The notes: a model not told the origin generated them from the letters alone. DNA of 64,000 nucleotides from BJGV01 sp964196335 (GCA_965238155.1 OZ250175.1:248001-312000), one strand, 5' to 3'; counted from the first letter of the stretch, positions 18,385-27,909 are shown. Numbers and translations: made by a program.

Positions 18385-18405
18385 AAAAACAATGAAATTG
18401 TTTTT
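18385..18405. terminator. Bidirectional terminator between gloA and rsmB
   Basis: AAAAACAAT and ATTGTTTTT form a perfect 9-bp stem around GAA. The arm itself supplies the T-run on either strand. It lies between convergent genes. The stem is AT-rich, so strength is uncertain. Confidence 0.55.
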
Positions 18406-18445
18406 CGGATAAATTCTATAGTACAGAAAGTTCGATACTATATTA

Positions 18446-19708
18446 CTAATCATTTCTGGCAAGCGTTAACGCAGCAGCAAAGAAGCTATCTGTATTATGC
18501 TCACTTGGAAGTAATTGCAAAAACATACCAGTATCAAGTGGAATCTTTTGCTGCATAAACAATTCTCCGCAATTTAGTAATTTGAATTGGGTATGAGTAG
18601 CAAGAAAGTTCTCAATGATTTCTTGATTCTCCTCTGGTAAAAAACTGCAAGTAGCATATACCAGTCTTCCACCCGGTTTTAGTAATTTTGCGGATGATGT
18701 AAGAATTGCTTCTTGACAACGTTTTGATTCTTCAAGATTTTGCGGTGTCTGACGTAATTTTATATCCGGATTTCGGCGTAATGTTCCAAGCCCGCTACAT
18801 GGTGCATCCACAAGAACTCGGTCAATTTTTCCAACTAGTCGCTTTACTCTGACATCATTTTCGTTACTTATCCATCTCGGAAACAGATTGGAAAGGCCCG
18901 AGCGTTTGAGACGTGGCTTCAAGTTATTTAATCTTTTCTCAGACACATCAAATGCATATATACGCCCTTTCGAGCTCATCAATGCACCCATCATTAGAGC
19001 TTTACCACCTGCGCCGGCACAAAAATCTACTACTATTTCTCCTCGCTTTGGTTGTAACAAATATCCCAGAAGCTGACTTCCCTCATCCTGTATTTCAATC
19101 TTGCCAGCAATAAACATGTCATGGTTCTGAATGGTTGATTTTCTAACAAGGCGAATACCGATAGGTGAATAAAGCGTTGTTTTTGCGTCAATACCATCCT
19201 TACTTAATTTCGTAAGCACATCATTACGATTCGCTATTAACGTGTTTACTCTCAAATCAAGTGATGCCGGCTGCTGAAGTGAGAGACCTAAAGTAAGAAT
19301 GTCCGTGTCTGGCATTTTCGCTTGAATTTTTTCAACCAGCCACTCAGGAAGCTCTGACCGAATGGCTGATGGCAACGAATCCAGTCTCACCGCTTTGATT
19401 TTTACGAGCCGCTTTATTTCAGTCTCAGTGATAAATGGCATTAATTCTCGCAAATTTATACCTCGAAATTTTACAAGGTATGCAAGAAATAATGGGCGGG
19501 GAGTAGTCGTGCCGGTTATATATTTAAGAGAGAAAAAATGCCGAAGAACACCAAATACAGTGTCAGCTATGAATGCCCGGTCATTTACACCAAGCTTATG
19601 ATTTTCACGAAAAAAATTTCTCAGCACACCATCAGCAGGGCCTTTTAACTGTAGTGCTGCACGAAGTGCTGCAATGGCCATTTCCACCTGATACAGGGCA
19701 AGGCGCAT
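18446..19708 (-). CDS. rsmB: 16S rRNA m5C967 methyltransferase RsmB
   Basis: Methylates cytosine 967 of 16S rRNA using SAM. The 420-residue protein has an N-terminal NusB-like helical domain (about 1-140) and a C-terminal Rossmann methyltransferase domain. The SAM region is VVDFCAGAGGKA, and the two catalytic cysteines lie in DAPCSGLGT and YATCSF. It is the last gene of purM-purN-rsmB; in many relatives rsmB sits beside fmt instead. There is a 37-base gap to purN. Confidence 0.94.
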   Translation of the reverse strand: MRLALYQVEMAIAALRAALQLKGPADGVLRNFFRENHKLGVNDRAFIADTVFGVLRHFFSLKYITGTTTPRPLFLAYLVKFRGINLRELMPFITETEIKRLVKIKAVRLDSLPSAIRSELPEWLVEKIQAKMPDTDILTLGLSLQQPASLDLRVNTLIANRNDVLTKLSKDGIDAKTTLYSPIGIRLVRKSTIQNHDMFIAGKIEIQDEGSQLLGYLLQPKRGEIVVDFCAGAGGKALMMGALMSSKGRIYAFDVSEKRLNNLKPRLKRSGLSNLFPRWISNENDVRVKRLVGKIDRVLVDAPCSGLGTLRRNPDIKLRQTPQNLEESKRCQEAILTSSAKLLKPGGRLVYATCSFLPEENQEIIENFLATHTQFKLLNCGELFMQQKIPLDTGMFLQLLPSEHNTDSFFAAALTLARND

Positions 19709-19745
19709 CTTTTATAAATCCCTGCAATAAAAATGAACAAAAATC

Positions 19746-20384
19746 TCATTCATGTAATTCTGATGAGTATAGAACTGAATTATCAGAAACTTCATTACAC
19801 ACTTCAACGTTACTTCCTGAAAGTTTTAACCGACCTTCCACAAATAAGTGTACGGCCTCTGGGAATATAAGGTGCTCCTGTAACAGAACCCGTGCCGCTA
19901 GTGTTTCATTAGTATCATCCGGCAGCACCCGTACTGCCGCCTGAATAATAATAGGCCCATGATCCACTTCTGACGTAACAAAATGTACTGTACAACCATG
20001 TATTTTTACGCCTTCTTTTAATGCTTGTTTGTGAGTTCCTAGTCCAGGAAAAGCAGGCAATAATGAAGGATGAATGTTTATTAACTTACCTTTATATTTA
20101 TTAACAAAATTATCTCCTAACACTCGCATAAAACCAGCTAATACGATAAGAGTTGGCTGATAAAAATCAATTTTCTTTGCCAGTGAAAGGTCAAATGCCG
20201 CACGATCTGGATATGTCCTATGATCTACTATGCATGTTTCAATATTGTGTATTTTTGCTATTTCAAGTCCGGCTGCATCAGGATTGTTACTAATAACAGC
20301 AGCTATTCTGACTGGCAGCCTTGCTTTAAGCAAAGCCTGCATATTGCTACCACGACCAGAGATAAGAATAACAAGGGATTTCAT
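19746..20384 (-). CDS. purN: Phosphoribosylglycinamide formyltransferase
   Basis: Transfers a formyl group from 10-formyl-THF to GAR in purine synthesis. With the ATG at 20384 the product is 212 residues, equal to the usual length; a GTG at 20420 would add 12. Motifs include SGRGSNMQAL at the N-terminus and HPSLLPAFPG, which carries the catalytic histidine, followed by HFVTSEVDHGPII. It lies 39 bases after purM. Confidence 0.96.
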   Translation of the reverse strand: MKSLVILISGRGSNMQALLKARLPVRIAAVISNNPDAAGLEIAKIHNIETCIVDHRTYPDRAAFDLSLAKKIDFYQPTLIVLAGFMRVLGDNFVNKYKGKLINIHPSLLPAFPGLGTHKQALKEGVKIHGCTVHFVTSEVDHGPIIIQAAVRVLPDDTNETLAARVLLQEHLIFPEAVHLFVEGRLKLSGSNVEVCNEVSDNSVLYSSELHE

Positions 20385-20423
20385 TAGATTAATTGTAATA
20401 TGGATGTAACTACTAAACACTAA

Positions 20424-21443
20424 TCACTCAACGAAAGTCTGTTCTTCTCCTTCACCACGTTGTCGGGTTGTACCAATATGCCATACAACTTCTCCTGCAT
20501 TACGTAATGCCTTCATTACAGCTTCAACATGTTCATTAGAAATTATTAGCGCCATCCCTATGCCGCAATTAAATACTCGATACATTTCACGATCAGTAAT
20601 TTTCCCTTGCTGTTGTAACCAGCTGAATAACTCAGGCATATCCCAGGCGGATCTTTGTAACACGGCGGTAAGGCCTTTAGGAAGAATACGTGGGATATTT
20701 TCCACCAACCCGCCCCCTGTAATATGTGCCATACCTTTTACCGGAAAATGTTTCAATAGATCAAGTAACGGTTTTACATAAATACGAGTTGGCTCCATGA
20801 TTATATCCATCAGCACCTTACCATTAAAATTAGCAGCCATATCTGTATGACTCTCTTCCAGAATTTTACGAATCAAAGAGTATCCGTTTGAATGCGCGCC
20901 ACTAGAAGCAAGGCCAAGGACAGCATCACCTTCCGTAATGGATTGACCGTTTATGATACGATCCTTTTCAACCACACCTACAGTGAAGCCTGCAAGATCA
21001 TATTCATTCTCCGAATACATACCTGGCATTTCAGCTGTTTCACCACCAATTAAAGCACATCCCGCTTGTTCGCACCCTACAGCAATGCCTTTAACTACTC
21101 GGGTAGCAATATCAACATCCAGTCTGCCACAGGCAAAATAATCAAGAAAGAATAACGGCTCTGCCCCCTGTACCAGAATGTCGTTAACACTCATTGCTAC
21201 CAGATCTATGCCAATACAGTCGTGCTTCCCGAGTTTGAATGCAAGCTTCAGCTTCGTGCCCACTCCATCGGTGCTTGATACCAGTACTGGGTTTTTGTAA
21301 TTTTTTGAGATCTCAAACAGTGCACCAAAGCCACCAATCCCATTAAGAACTTCCGGGCGTATAGTACGCTTGACATACGGCTTAATTTTTTCCACTAAAC
21401 GATTACCTGCATCAATGTCAACGCCTGCATCATAGTAAGACAT
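20424..21443 (-). CDS. purM: Phosphoribosylformylglycinamidine cyclo-ligase
   Basis: AIR synthetase, which closes the imidazole ring in purine synthesis with ATP. The product is 339 residues from the ATG at 21443 (MSYYDAGVDIDAG, the normal N-terminus); a TTG at 21482 would add 13. The GGFGALFEI, STDGVGTKLKLA, GGETAEMPGMY and HITGGGL blocks are all present. It is divergent from the PerM-like gene with a 100-base gap. Confidence 0.96.
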   Translation of the reverse strand: MSYYDAGVDIDAGNRLVEKIKPYVKRTIRPEVLNGIGGFGALFEISKNYKNPVLVSSTDGVGTKLKLAFKLGKHDCIGIDLVAMSVNDILVQGAEPLFFLDYFACGRLDVDIATRVVKGIAVGCEQAGCALIGGETAEMPGMYSENEYDLAGFTVGVVEKDRIINGQSITEGDAVLGLASSGAHSNGYSLIRKILEESHTDMAANFNGKVLMDIIMEPTRIYVKPLLDLLKHFPVKGMAHITGGGLVENIPRILPKGLTAVLQRSAWDMPELFSWLQQQGKITDREMYRVFNCGIGMALIISNEHVEAVMKALRNAGEVVWHIGTTRQRGEGEEQTFVE

Positions 21444-21543
21444 TTGATTTGTGCCTGGATTTCCCTGATTAGATGAAGTCAAGTTGAGTTCTCACGTTGT
21501 AGCAGTTAGAGTGCAGTTTGTAGGAACAACAATTTTACCGTAA

Positions 21544-22608
21544 ATGGATAACAAACACTCTACCGATTTACATTATCTATGGTGGCTGGCTTTAGCATCC
21601 ATAGTAGGTTTATTGATTTATCTTCTAAGCCCGATACTCACGCCATTCCTTCTGGCAGGAATCATTGCCTATATCTTTAATCCGCTGGTAACAAAAATAG
21701 AACTATGGAAAATTCCTCGCTCTCTGGGCGCGATATTAGTCATGGCATTGTTGCTATGCATACTTACAGCATTGATTATTATTATTACTCCTCTATTCGA
21801 AAGAAAAGTTTCCCAATTAATTGAGAAAACGCCAGTTTATCTTGAAACAATTAGAAGCGGTCTGGTTCCTTGGCTAGAAACACAGCTAGGGATAAATTTA
21901 CAACTAGATGCTGCTCAACTCAAATTAGTATTAAAACAATACTGGCAGGACACTGGTGGAATTCTTGTCAAGCTGATACCTTCAATCAAAAGTAGTGGCG
22001 TAGCCACAATGGAGTTCTTCCTGAATGTGTTACTTATGCCAGTAGTGTTATTTTATTTATTACGAGACTGGGTACATTTGGTTAAACTTATTGACGAAAT
22101 AATTCCGCGCCACTGGCACGAACAAGTCAATGTACTCGCAAATGAATCAGATAAAGTATTGGCTGAATTTCTGCGGGGACAGCTTTCTGTGATGTTAATA
22201 ATGAGCTTCTGCTATGTGGCAGGATTATGGCTGGTAGGACTGGAATTTGCCCTGCCAATTGGCGTAATAGCCGGAGTATTAGTCTTTGTTCCTTATCTTG
22301 GTTTGGGCATTGGTCTTGTTCTGGCAACCTTGGCAGCACTTATACAATTCCAAGGGTGGAGCGGTCTTTTACCAGTTTGGATTGTTTTTGGTATCGCGCA
22401 GTTACTGGAAAGTATGGTAATAACACCCTGGCTGGTTGGAAACCGTATAGGACTGCATCCGGTAGTAGTAATTTTTGCACTACTTGTGTTCGGTCAGCTG
22501 TTTGGGTTTGTTGGCCTATTATTGGCGCTGCCAGCAAGTGCTGTACTACTAGTCTGGTTACGACATGTCCGTAAACAGTATTTGAAAAGTAGTCTTTACA
22601 ATTCGTAA
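21544..22608 (+). CDS. PerM/AI-2E-family transporter
   Basis: A 354-residue inner-membrane protein of the AI-2E/PerM exporter family, with about seven or eight hydrophobic segments. It has the family's C-terminal signature region PYLGLGIGL and VGNRIGLHPVVVIFALLVFG. The substrate is unknown in most members, some being Na+/H+ antiporters. It heads the run perM-hda-HAD-ubiC-ubiA-ubiD; its TAA is directly followed by the hda ATG. purM, perM and hda together are a recurrent betaproteobacterial neighbourhood. Confidence 0.88.
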   Translation: MDNKHSTDLHYLWWLALASIVGLLIYLLSPILTPFLLAGIIAYIFNPLVTKIELWKIPRSLGAILVMALLLCILTALIIIITPLFERKVSQLIEKTPVYLETIRSGLVPWLETQLGINLQLDAAQLKLVLKQYWQDTGGILVKLIPSIKSSGVATMEFFLNVLLMPVVLFYLLRDWVHLVKLIDEIIPRHWHEQVNVLANESDKVLAEFLRGQLSVMLIMSFCYVAGLWLVGLEFALPIGVIAGVLVFVPYLGLGIGLVLATLAALIQFQGWSGLLPVWIVFGIAQLLESMVITPWLVGNRIGLHPVVVIFALLVFGQLFGFVGLLLALPASAVLLVWLRHVRKQYLKSSLYNS

Positions 22609-23298
22609 ATGAAACAACTACTTCTGGACATCGCCCCTCCCTCTTTACCCACACTAGAAAACTTTGTACCGGGACGCAATCTTGAACTATTTCAAATTCT
22701 GAAAAACATCCTTGAAGGGCAAGAGCAAGAACGCTTTATATACCTGTGGGGTGGGAAGGGGTGTGGGAAAAGTCATTTATTACAAGCAGTAGTTGAAACA
22801 TGCACTCGAAATAAACTGGATGCAGCTTATATTAATTGTGGTATAACGCAAAACTCGAATACAGGGTTTCCTGTATTCGATAAGATTGACTGCTTAACAA
22901 TAGATGATGTTGACCATCTCAATACATCAACACAAATCGATTTGTTTAATCTCTATAACCATATTCGAGATGAATGTCATTCGCTTATGCTGGTAAGTGG
23001 ATCTGTTGCTCCGTCACAACTGAACTTACGTGAGGATTTAGTTACACGCTTGGGATGGGGGTTAGTTTATCAGGTTCACGAGTTATCTGATAATGAAAAA
23101 ATACAAGCCATGAAAAACCATGCCAAAAGAAAGGGGTTTGAGCTGCCTCAGGACGTGTGCAATTATTTACTGCGACATGTAAAACGTGATTTGCCATCAT
23201 TGATCGTCACTCTTGATGCTCTTGACTTTTACTCACTTAGAGAAAAGCGCCCGATTACTATTCCTATGTTACGCGAACTACTTCTTCCGGCATCATGA
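22609..23298 (+). CDS. hda: DnaA-related regulatory inactivator Hda
   Basis: Hda, with the beta clamp, stimulates ATP hydrolysis by DnaA and prevents over-initiation. The 229-residue AAA+ protein starts with a clamp-binding motif (QLLLDI, residues 3-8). It has Walker A GGKGCGKS (48-55), a Walker B-like LTIDDVDHL, and a sensor/arginine-finger region. The N-terminal and DNA-binding domains of DnaA are absent, as expected. Its stop overlaps the next gene by four bases. Confidence 0.93.
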   Translation: MKQLLLDIAPPSLPTLENFVPGRNLELFQILKNILEGQEQERFIYLWGGKGCGKSHLLQAVVETCTRNKLDAAYINCGITQNSNTGFPVFDKIDCLTIDDVDHLNTSTQIDLFNLYNHIRDECHSLMLVSGSVAPSQLNLREDLVTRLGWGLVYQVHELSDNEKIQAMKNHAKRKGFELPQDVCNYLLRHVKRDLPSLIVTLDALDFYSLREKRPITIPMLRELLLPAS

Positions 23299-23957
23299 AC
23301 CTAGCCTTATTTGATCTTGATAATACGCTCCTGACTAGTGACAGTGATTTCGAATGGTCTCAATTCCTGATTGAAAAACAAGTTCTTGATCGTAAAGCAT
23401 ATGAATCGCGTAATTTAAAATTTTATGAGCAATATAAGGCCGGCACACTGGATATACATCAATTTTTAGACTTCCAGTTACAGCCATTATCTCGCTATTC
23501 CCGTATTCAACTTGATGACTGGCATAATGAATTTATGGCAAAAAAGATCATGCCGCAGATTGCACCGGGTGCATATAAGCTGATCAACAAACATATGCTA
23601 GGAGGTGACCTATGTATTATTATCACTGCCACAAACCGTTTTGTTACCGAGCCAATTGCAAAAACGCTGGGGATAAATAATCTAATTGCAACTGAACCCG
23701 ATCAGGAAGATGGTGAATTTAACGGTCAGGTTCTGGGTATCCCATGTTTTAGAGAAGGGAAAATTACGAGGTTAGAAGGCTGGCTGGATGAACGCAATCT
23801 TACCTGGTTATCTTTCCTTGAGAGTTGGTTTTATAGCGATTCTCTTAATGATATTCCGTTACTTAACAAAGTAACTAATCCTGTAGCAGTAGACCCTGAT
23901 TCAACTCTCAAAAAATACGCAAAAAAAAATAACTGGCCAATTATCAGCCTAAGATAA
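23295..23957 (+). CDS. HAD-IB family phosphatase (SerB-like)
   Basis: A 220-residue HAD-superfamily hydrolase. The catalytic DxD (Asp7, Asp9) is in ALFDLDNTLL, a helical C1 cap follows (about 15-90), motif II is IITATN, and motif III/IV is YSDSLNDIPLL. This subgroup includes phosphoserine and histidinol-phosphate phosphatases; the substrate cannot be assigned. It overlaps hda by four bases (ATGA) and belongs to the same run. Confidence 0.88.
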   Translation: MNLALFDLDNTLLTSDSDFEWSQFLIEKQVLDRKAYESRNLKFYEQYKAGTLDIHQFLDFQLQPLSRYSRIQLDDWHNEFMAKKIMPQIAPGAYKLINKHMLGGDLCIIITATNRFVTEPIAKTLGINNLIATEPDQEDGEFNGQVLGIPCFREGKITRLEGWLDERNLTWLSFLESWFYSDSLNDIPLLNKVTNPVAVDPDSTLKKYAKKNNWPIISLR

Positions 23958-24034
23958 AGTTTTTGTTAAGACTCTGATTTTATTTAATCCTATTAAATTA
24001 TGCGCCATAATTCATCTTTTTTATTTTTGCAGTA

Positions 24035-24574
24035 ATGAATTCTACTCGGTTTTCAGGATGGTATCCTACACCTTTAACCATGTCGCCCCAAATTCGTGAC
24101 TGGTTACAGAATCGCGGGTCCCTTACACGCCACATTCAACAACGTTGCAAGAATTTTCGTGTAGAACCGGTCTTCCAGTCTCTTGCGACAGTATGTGACG
24201 ATGAGCTCGCTATACTGAGGTTACGTCCCGGAGAACTAGCACATGTCCGCGAGGTATATTTGTACTGTGGCAAAATACCTGTAGTGTTTGCTCACTCTGT
24301 TGTGGCGAGAAAAAACTTACGGGGAGCATGGTATGGGATGAGTAAACTTGGTAACAAATCCCTGGGTACAGTACTGTTTACTAACCCAGTTATCAAACGC
24401 ACACCATTGAAGTTCAGAAAATTGAACCTGACTCACCCGCTATTTCATCGGGCTTGTAAAAATATGCAAGTTTCCCCAGATAAACTATGGGCGCGCCGCT
24501 CCTTATTCACCCTACATGGACAACCTATACTAGTTACCGAAGTATTTCTTCCCGCAATTTTGGAATTGATTTAA
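24035..24574 (+). CDS. ubiC: Chorismate pyruvate-lyase
   Basis: Converts chorismate to 4-hydroxybenzoate and pyruvate, the first ubiquinone ring step. The 179-residue product has the family length and conserved pieces such as LRPGELAHVREVYL and the C-terminal RRSLFTLHGQPILVTEVFLP. The TAA overlaps the ubiA ATG by one base. With ubiA and ubiD it gives a consecutive early ubiquinone pathway block. Confidence 0.94.
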   Translation: MNSTRFSGWYPTPLTMSPQIRDWLQNRGSLTRHIQQRCKNFRVEPVFQSLATVCDDELAILRLRPGELAHVREVYLYCGKIPVVFAHSVVARKNLRGAWYGMSKLGNKSLGTVLFTNPVIKRTPLKFRKLNLTHPLFHRACKNMQVSPDKLWARRSLFTLHGQPILVTEVFLPAILELI

Positions 24575-25446
24575 TGATTATTTCAAAACGCCTAGAGTAT
24601 TATGAGAAGCTTATGCGTCTTGATAAACCTATTGGCATTTTGCTGCTTTTATGGCCTACATTATGGGGCTTGTGGCTAGCAGCAGAAGGCATGCCTAACT
24701 GGGTCATTTTGTGGATATTCATACTTGGTACGGTTCTTATGCGCTCTGCTGGCTGTGTAATAAATGACTACGCAGACCGAAATTTCGATCTATACGTTGA
24801 GCGTACTAAAGACCGTCCGCTTACAACAGGGGTAGTGAGTTCTAAAGAAGCCCTATTTCTAGCTACAGGACTTAGTTTTTGTGCATTCCTTCTAATTCTT
24901 AATCTAAATCACCTTACGATTGCGTTGTCAGTATGTGCGTTGTTTCTAGCCGCGAGCTATCCGTTCACAAAGCGATTTTTTATAATGCCACAAGCGTATC
25001 TAGGCATTGCTTTTAGTTTTGGTATTCCAATGGCATTTGCCGCACAAACTAATGATATACCAGTAATTGCATGGCTGTTAATGACTGCAAATTTACTCTG
25101 GGTAATTGCTTACGATACTGAGTACGCAATGGTGGATAAAGTTGACGATCTCAAGATTGGCATTAAGACCTCCGCTATTACTTTTGGGCGCTTTGATGTG
25201 GCTGGGATCATGCTGTGCCATATAATTTTTATAAGTCTTATGGTTTGTGTGGGGCAGATACAGAAACTTGGTGTAGCATATTATCTGGGTCTTGGTACCG
25301 CGTTAGGTCTTATAATGTACCAATATTGTCTGATTCACGATCGAAAACCGGCTCGTTGTTTCAAAGCTTTTCTTCACAATAATTGGGTAGGTGCGACTGT
25401 GTTTACCGGTATTGCTCTTGATTACTTTATAAAGATAACCTTTTAA
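24574..25446 (+). CDS. ubiA: 4-Hydroxybenzoate octaprenyltransferase
   Basis: A membrane prenyltransferase that attaches the polyprenyl chain to 4-hydroxybenzoate. The 290-residue product has about eight membrane segments, the first Asp-rich motif in NDYADRNFD and the second in DTEYAMVDKVDD. The ATG at 24574 overlaps the ubiC stop by one base and gives the normal N-terminus (LRL-like MRLDKPIGILLLLWPTLW); longer in-frame starts lie inside ubiC and were rejected. Confidence 0.97.
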   Translation: MIISKRLEYYEKLMRLDKPIGILLLLWPTLWGLWLAAEGMPNWVILWIFILGTVLMRSAGCVINDYADRNFDLYVERTKDRPLTTGVVSSKEALFLATGLSFCAFLLILNLNHLTIALSVCALFLAASYPFTKRFFIMPQAYLGIAFSFGIPMAFAAQTNDIPVIAWLLMTANLLWVIAYDTEYAMVDKVDDLKIGIKTSAITFGRFDVAGIMLCHIIFISLMVCVGQIQKLGVAYYLGLGTALGLIMYQYCLIHDRKPARCFKAFLHNNWVGATVFTGIALDYFIKITF

Positions 25447-25448
25447 AT

Positions 25449-26921
25449 ATGCATGCAATGAAATATAAAGATCTACGAGAATTTCTTGTACAGCTAGAAA
25501 GTAGGGGTGAATTAAAACGTGTTGCGACTGAGATCAGCCCATACTTGGAAATGACCGAAGTTTGTGATCGATTGTTAAAGTCTGAGGGCCCTGCCGTTAT
25601 ATTTGAGAACCCTAAAGGACACAATATTCCTGTACTAGGAAACTTGTTCGGTACACCTAAACGTGTGGCGATGGGTATGGGACAAGAATCAGTTGAAGCG
25701 CTACGCGAAGTAGGCAAACTCCTGACTTATCTTAGAGAACCAGACCCGCCCAAGGGCTTGAAAGATACGTGGGACAAACTACCAATACTTAAGCAAGTAC
25801 TACATATGGCGCCAAAAGTACTTACAAGCGCACCATGCCAAGATATTGTCTGGGAAGACAAAGATGTTGATCTTTACAAATTTCCTATCCAGACATGCTG
25901 GCCTGAGGATATTGGTCCACTGATTACCTGGGGATTAACTATCACCAGAGGTCCGAAAAAGACACGGCAAAACCTAGGTATTTACCGCCAGCAGGTAATT
26001 GCGCGTAACAAACTCATTATTCGCTGGCTGGCCCACCGTGGCGGTGCTCTGGATTTCCGTGATTTTTGCCTTGCATACCCTGGGCAACCGTATCCGCTGG
26101 CAATAGCTCTGGGAGCCGATCCTGCAACCATACTTGGTGCAGTTACACCGGTGCCGGATAATTTGAGTGAATACCAGTTCGCCGGATTACTGCGTGGTAC
26201 AAAAACAGAAATCGTACAATGTCTGAGCCATGATTTACAGGTTCCTGCTAGCGCAGAAATTGTACTGGAAGGGTTTATTTACCCTAATGAAACAGCCCTT
26301 GAAGGACCATTTGGTGATCACACTGGATATTACAATGAGCAAGAAACATTTCCAGTATTCACAGTTGAGCGTATTACCATGCGACATAATCCAATTTACC
26401 ACTCCACTTACACCGGCAAACCACCGGATGAGCCGGCAATTCTAGGTGTGGCATTAAACGAGGTATTCGTACCGCTACTACAAAAACAGTTCCCTGAGAT
26501 CACTGATTTTTACTTGCCGCCTGAGGGCTGTTCCTACCGAATGGCGGTGATAAGTATGAAAAAACAATACGCAGGTCATGCAAAACGCGTGATGTTCGGT
26601 GTGTGGAGCTTCTTACGTCAGTTTATGTACACAAAATTTATCATTGTTACCGACGATGATATAGATATCCGTGACTGGAAAGAGGTTATCTGGGCGATAA
26701 CAACCCGCGTTGATCCGGCGCGTGACACCCTGATCGTCGAGAACACTCCTATAGATTATCTAGATTTTGCCAGCCCTGTATCCGGACTGGGCGGGAAAAT
26801 GGGCCTGGATGCCACTAACAAATGGCTCGGAGAAACTACCCGTACCTGGGGCACACCAATTGCGATGGATCCAGCAGTGCAAGTTCGTATAAATGAACTA
26901 TGGAAAGAACTGGGAATTTGA
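25449..26921 (+). CDS. ubiD: 4-Hydroxy-3-polyprenylbenzoate decarboxylase
   Basis: A prenyl-FMN-dependent decarboxylase of ubiquinone synthesis. The 490-residue product aligns from end to end with E. coli UbiD, including MHAMKYKDLREFL at the start, NLFGTPKRVAMGMGQE, the ITWGLTITRGP block, EGPFGDHTGYYNE with the active-site glutamate region, and the FASPVSGLGGKMGLDATNKW C-terminus. It is the last gene of the perM run, and a hairpin with a T-run follows. The UbiX partner is not in the window. Confidence 0.97.
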   Translation: MHAMKYKDLREFLVQLESRGELKRVATEISPYLEMTEVCDRLLKSEGPAVIFENPKGHNIPVLGNLFGTPKRVAMGMGQESVEALREVGKLLTYLREPDPPKGLKDTWDKLPILKQVLHMAPKVLTSAPCQDIVWEDKDVDLYKFPIQTCWPEDIGPLITWGLTITRGPKKTRQNLGIYRQQVIARNKLIIRWLAHRGGALDFRDFCLAYPGQPYPLAIALGADPATILGAVTPVPDNLSEYQFAGLLRGTKTEIVQCLSHDLQVPASAEIVLEGFIYPNETALEGPFGDHTGYYNEQETFPVFTVERITMRHNPIYHSTYTGKPPDEPAILGVALNEVFVPLLQKQFPEITDFYLPPEGCSYRMAVISMKKQYAGHAKRVMFGVWSFLRQFMYTKFIIVTDDDIDIRDWKEVIWAITTRVDPARDTLIVENTPIDYLDFASPVSGLGGKMGLDATNKWLGETTRTWGTPIAMDPAVQVRINELWKELGI

Positions 26922-26971
26922 TTTTAATTTCACAAAATGTCAATGATAAATGCAAATAAGCGGAATTAGCT

Positions 26972-26989
26972 AAACCTGTCGGTTTTTTT
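26972..26989 (+). terminator. Probable terminator after ubiD
   Basis: AAACC and GGTTT form a 5-bp stem with loop TGTC, directly followed by T residues (seven T in a row counting the stem end). It is 50 bases after the ubiD stop. The short stem makes the call moderate. Confidence 0.45.
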
Positions 26990-27064
26990 CACATTCTTTG
27001 CTGACATGCTCACATATTTCAAGTATGTATTTGTATAAAAACAGAATAAAAATTATGGTATAGA

Positions 27065-27078
27065 AATTACTAGTAATT
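27065..27078. repeat. 14-bp perfect palindrome upstream of Tat-signal gene
   Basis: AATTACTAGTAATT is fully self-complementary. It lies about 50 bases upstream of the CRP-type box in the 355-base gap after ubiD, and could be a second operator. The rest of the gap is AT-rich and has no apparent gene. Confidence 0.3.
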
Positions 27079-27127
27079 CCGATAATAAAGAAAGATAATT
27101 AAAAAGTTATGCTAAATTTATAGAAAT

Positions 27128-27170
27128 TGTGATTTCTTTCACAGATTTCCAGGCTCAATTGTTTTACTCT
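27128..27170 (+). promoter_or_regulatory. CRP-type class II promoter upstream of Tat-signal gene
   Basis: A perfect TGTGA-N6-TCACA box lies at 27128-27143 (centre 27135.5). A -10-like TACTCT lies at 27165-27170, exactly 29.5 bases from the box centre, which is the class II CRP/FNR geometry (box at -41.5). The predicted transcription start is 27177, leaving a 100-base leader before the ATG at 27277. Two other promoters in the window share the box and spacing. The half-sites match CRP rather than FNR (TTGAT-N4-ATCAA). Confidence 0.65.
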
Positions 27171-27276
27171 ATGTAAACAATTAATTCATGCATCACTTAC
27201 ACTAAATTATTAAGAAATAGTGCGGCTCAGGGAAAGCATAAGTTATCCAGACCATAAAAAAGATCAAAACAACTTA

Positions 27277-27909
27277 ATGACAAATAAACAATCAACTGAA
27301 AGTATTGAAGATAAAACAAAATCTGCTGATCTTACAAGACGGCGTTTTACTAAGTCTGGTTTAGCAGCATCAGGAGTTATTCTTACCCTCGCAAGCCGGC
27401 CAGTACTGGCAGATACTGTTTGCAAGACGCCCTCAGGGTTTCATTCAGGCAATGTCAGCTCTCATATTGAGCAACTCTGTTTTGGTAATTATCCGAGCTA
27501 TTATGCCAATAACCCAGATGCATGGAAGGCAACAAGATATATACCCGCCACCTATGATACCAAAGAAGCTCAAAGCACTGATGCAAGTTCAACAAGCAGC
27601 ACCACAAATTCAAACAGTTCTAAAGACATAGATAAATGGGTCGGCGGTACACAATATTCACAAGCATTCCCTGGTAGCAACCGGTTCCCCGGTAAATCTA
27701 TGATGCAAGTGTTATGGATGCAGGACGTGATGGGCCAACACTTTGTTGCAGCGTTGCTCAATGCCGCTCTCGGATTAACGCCACCGTTGACTGAAACAAA
27801 GTTAATAGATATTTGTATAGAATACGAGACAAGGGGCTTTTTTGAACCAACTGCTGGGGTTCAATGGTATGAACAGGATATTCTCTTCTACTTCGACAGC
27901 CTGGTTTAA
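27277..27909 (+). CDS. Tat-signal protein linked to HPr-rel-A system
   Basis: A 210-residue exported protein of unknown function. The N-terminus is a twin-arginine signal: TRRRFTKSG (20-28), a hydrophobic stretch to about 38, and cleavage near VLA/DT (45-46). After the signal come Cys49, Cys68 and Cys180, a Ser/Thr/Asn-rich linker (100-116) and a C-terminal part with SMMQVLWMQDVMG. The ATG at 27277 was chosen over an upstream GTG at 27220. A PqqD-like chaperone gene follows after 67 bases, which is why it is tied to HPr-rel-A. Tat export suggests folding or cofactor insertion before export. No catalytic motif is recognised. Confidence 0.7.
   Translation: MTNKQSTESIEDKTKSADLTRRRFTKSGLAASGVILTLASRPVLADTVCKTPSGFHSGNVSSHIEQLCFGNYPSYYANNPDAWKATRYIPATYDTKEAQSTDASSTSSTTNSNSSKDIDKWVGGTQYSQAFPGSNRFPGKSMMQVLWMQDVMGQHFVAALLNAALGLTPPLTETKLIDICIEYETRGFFEPTAGVQWYEQDILFYFDSLV

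Noticed and set aside
22227..22574. A 115-codon frame within the PerM-like gene
   Set aside because: It overlaps conserved membrane-protein codons in another frame and has no family features.
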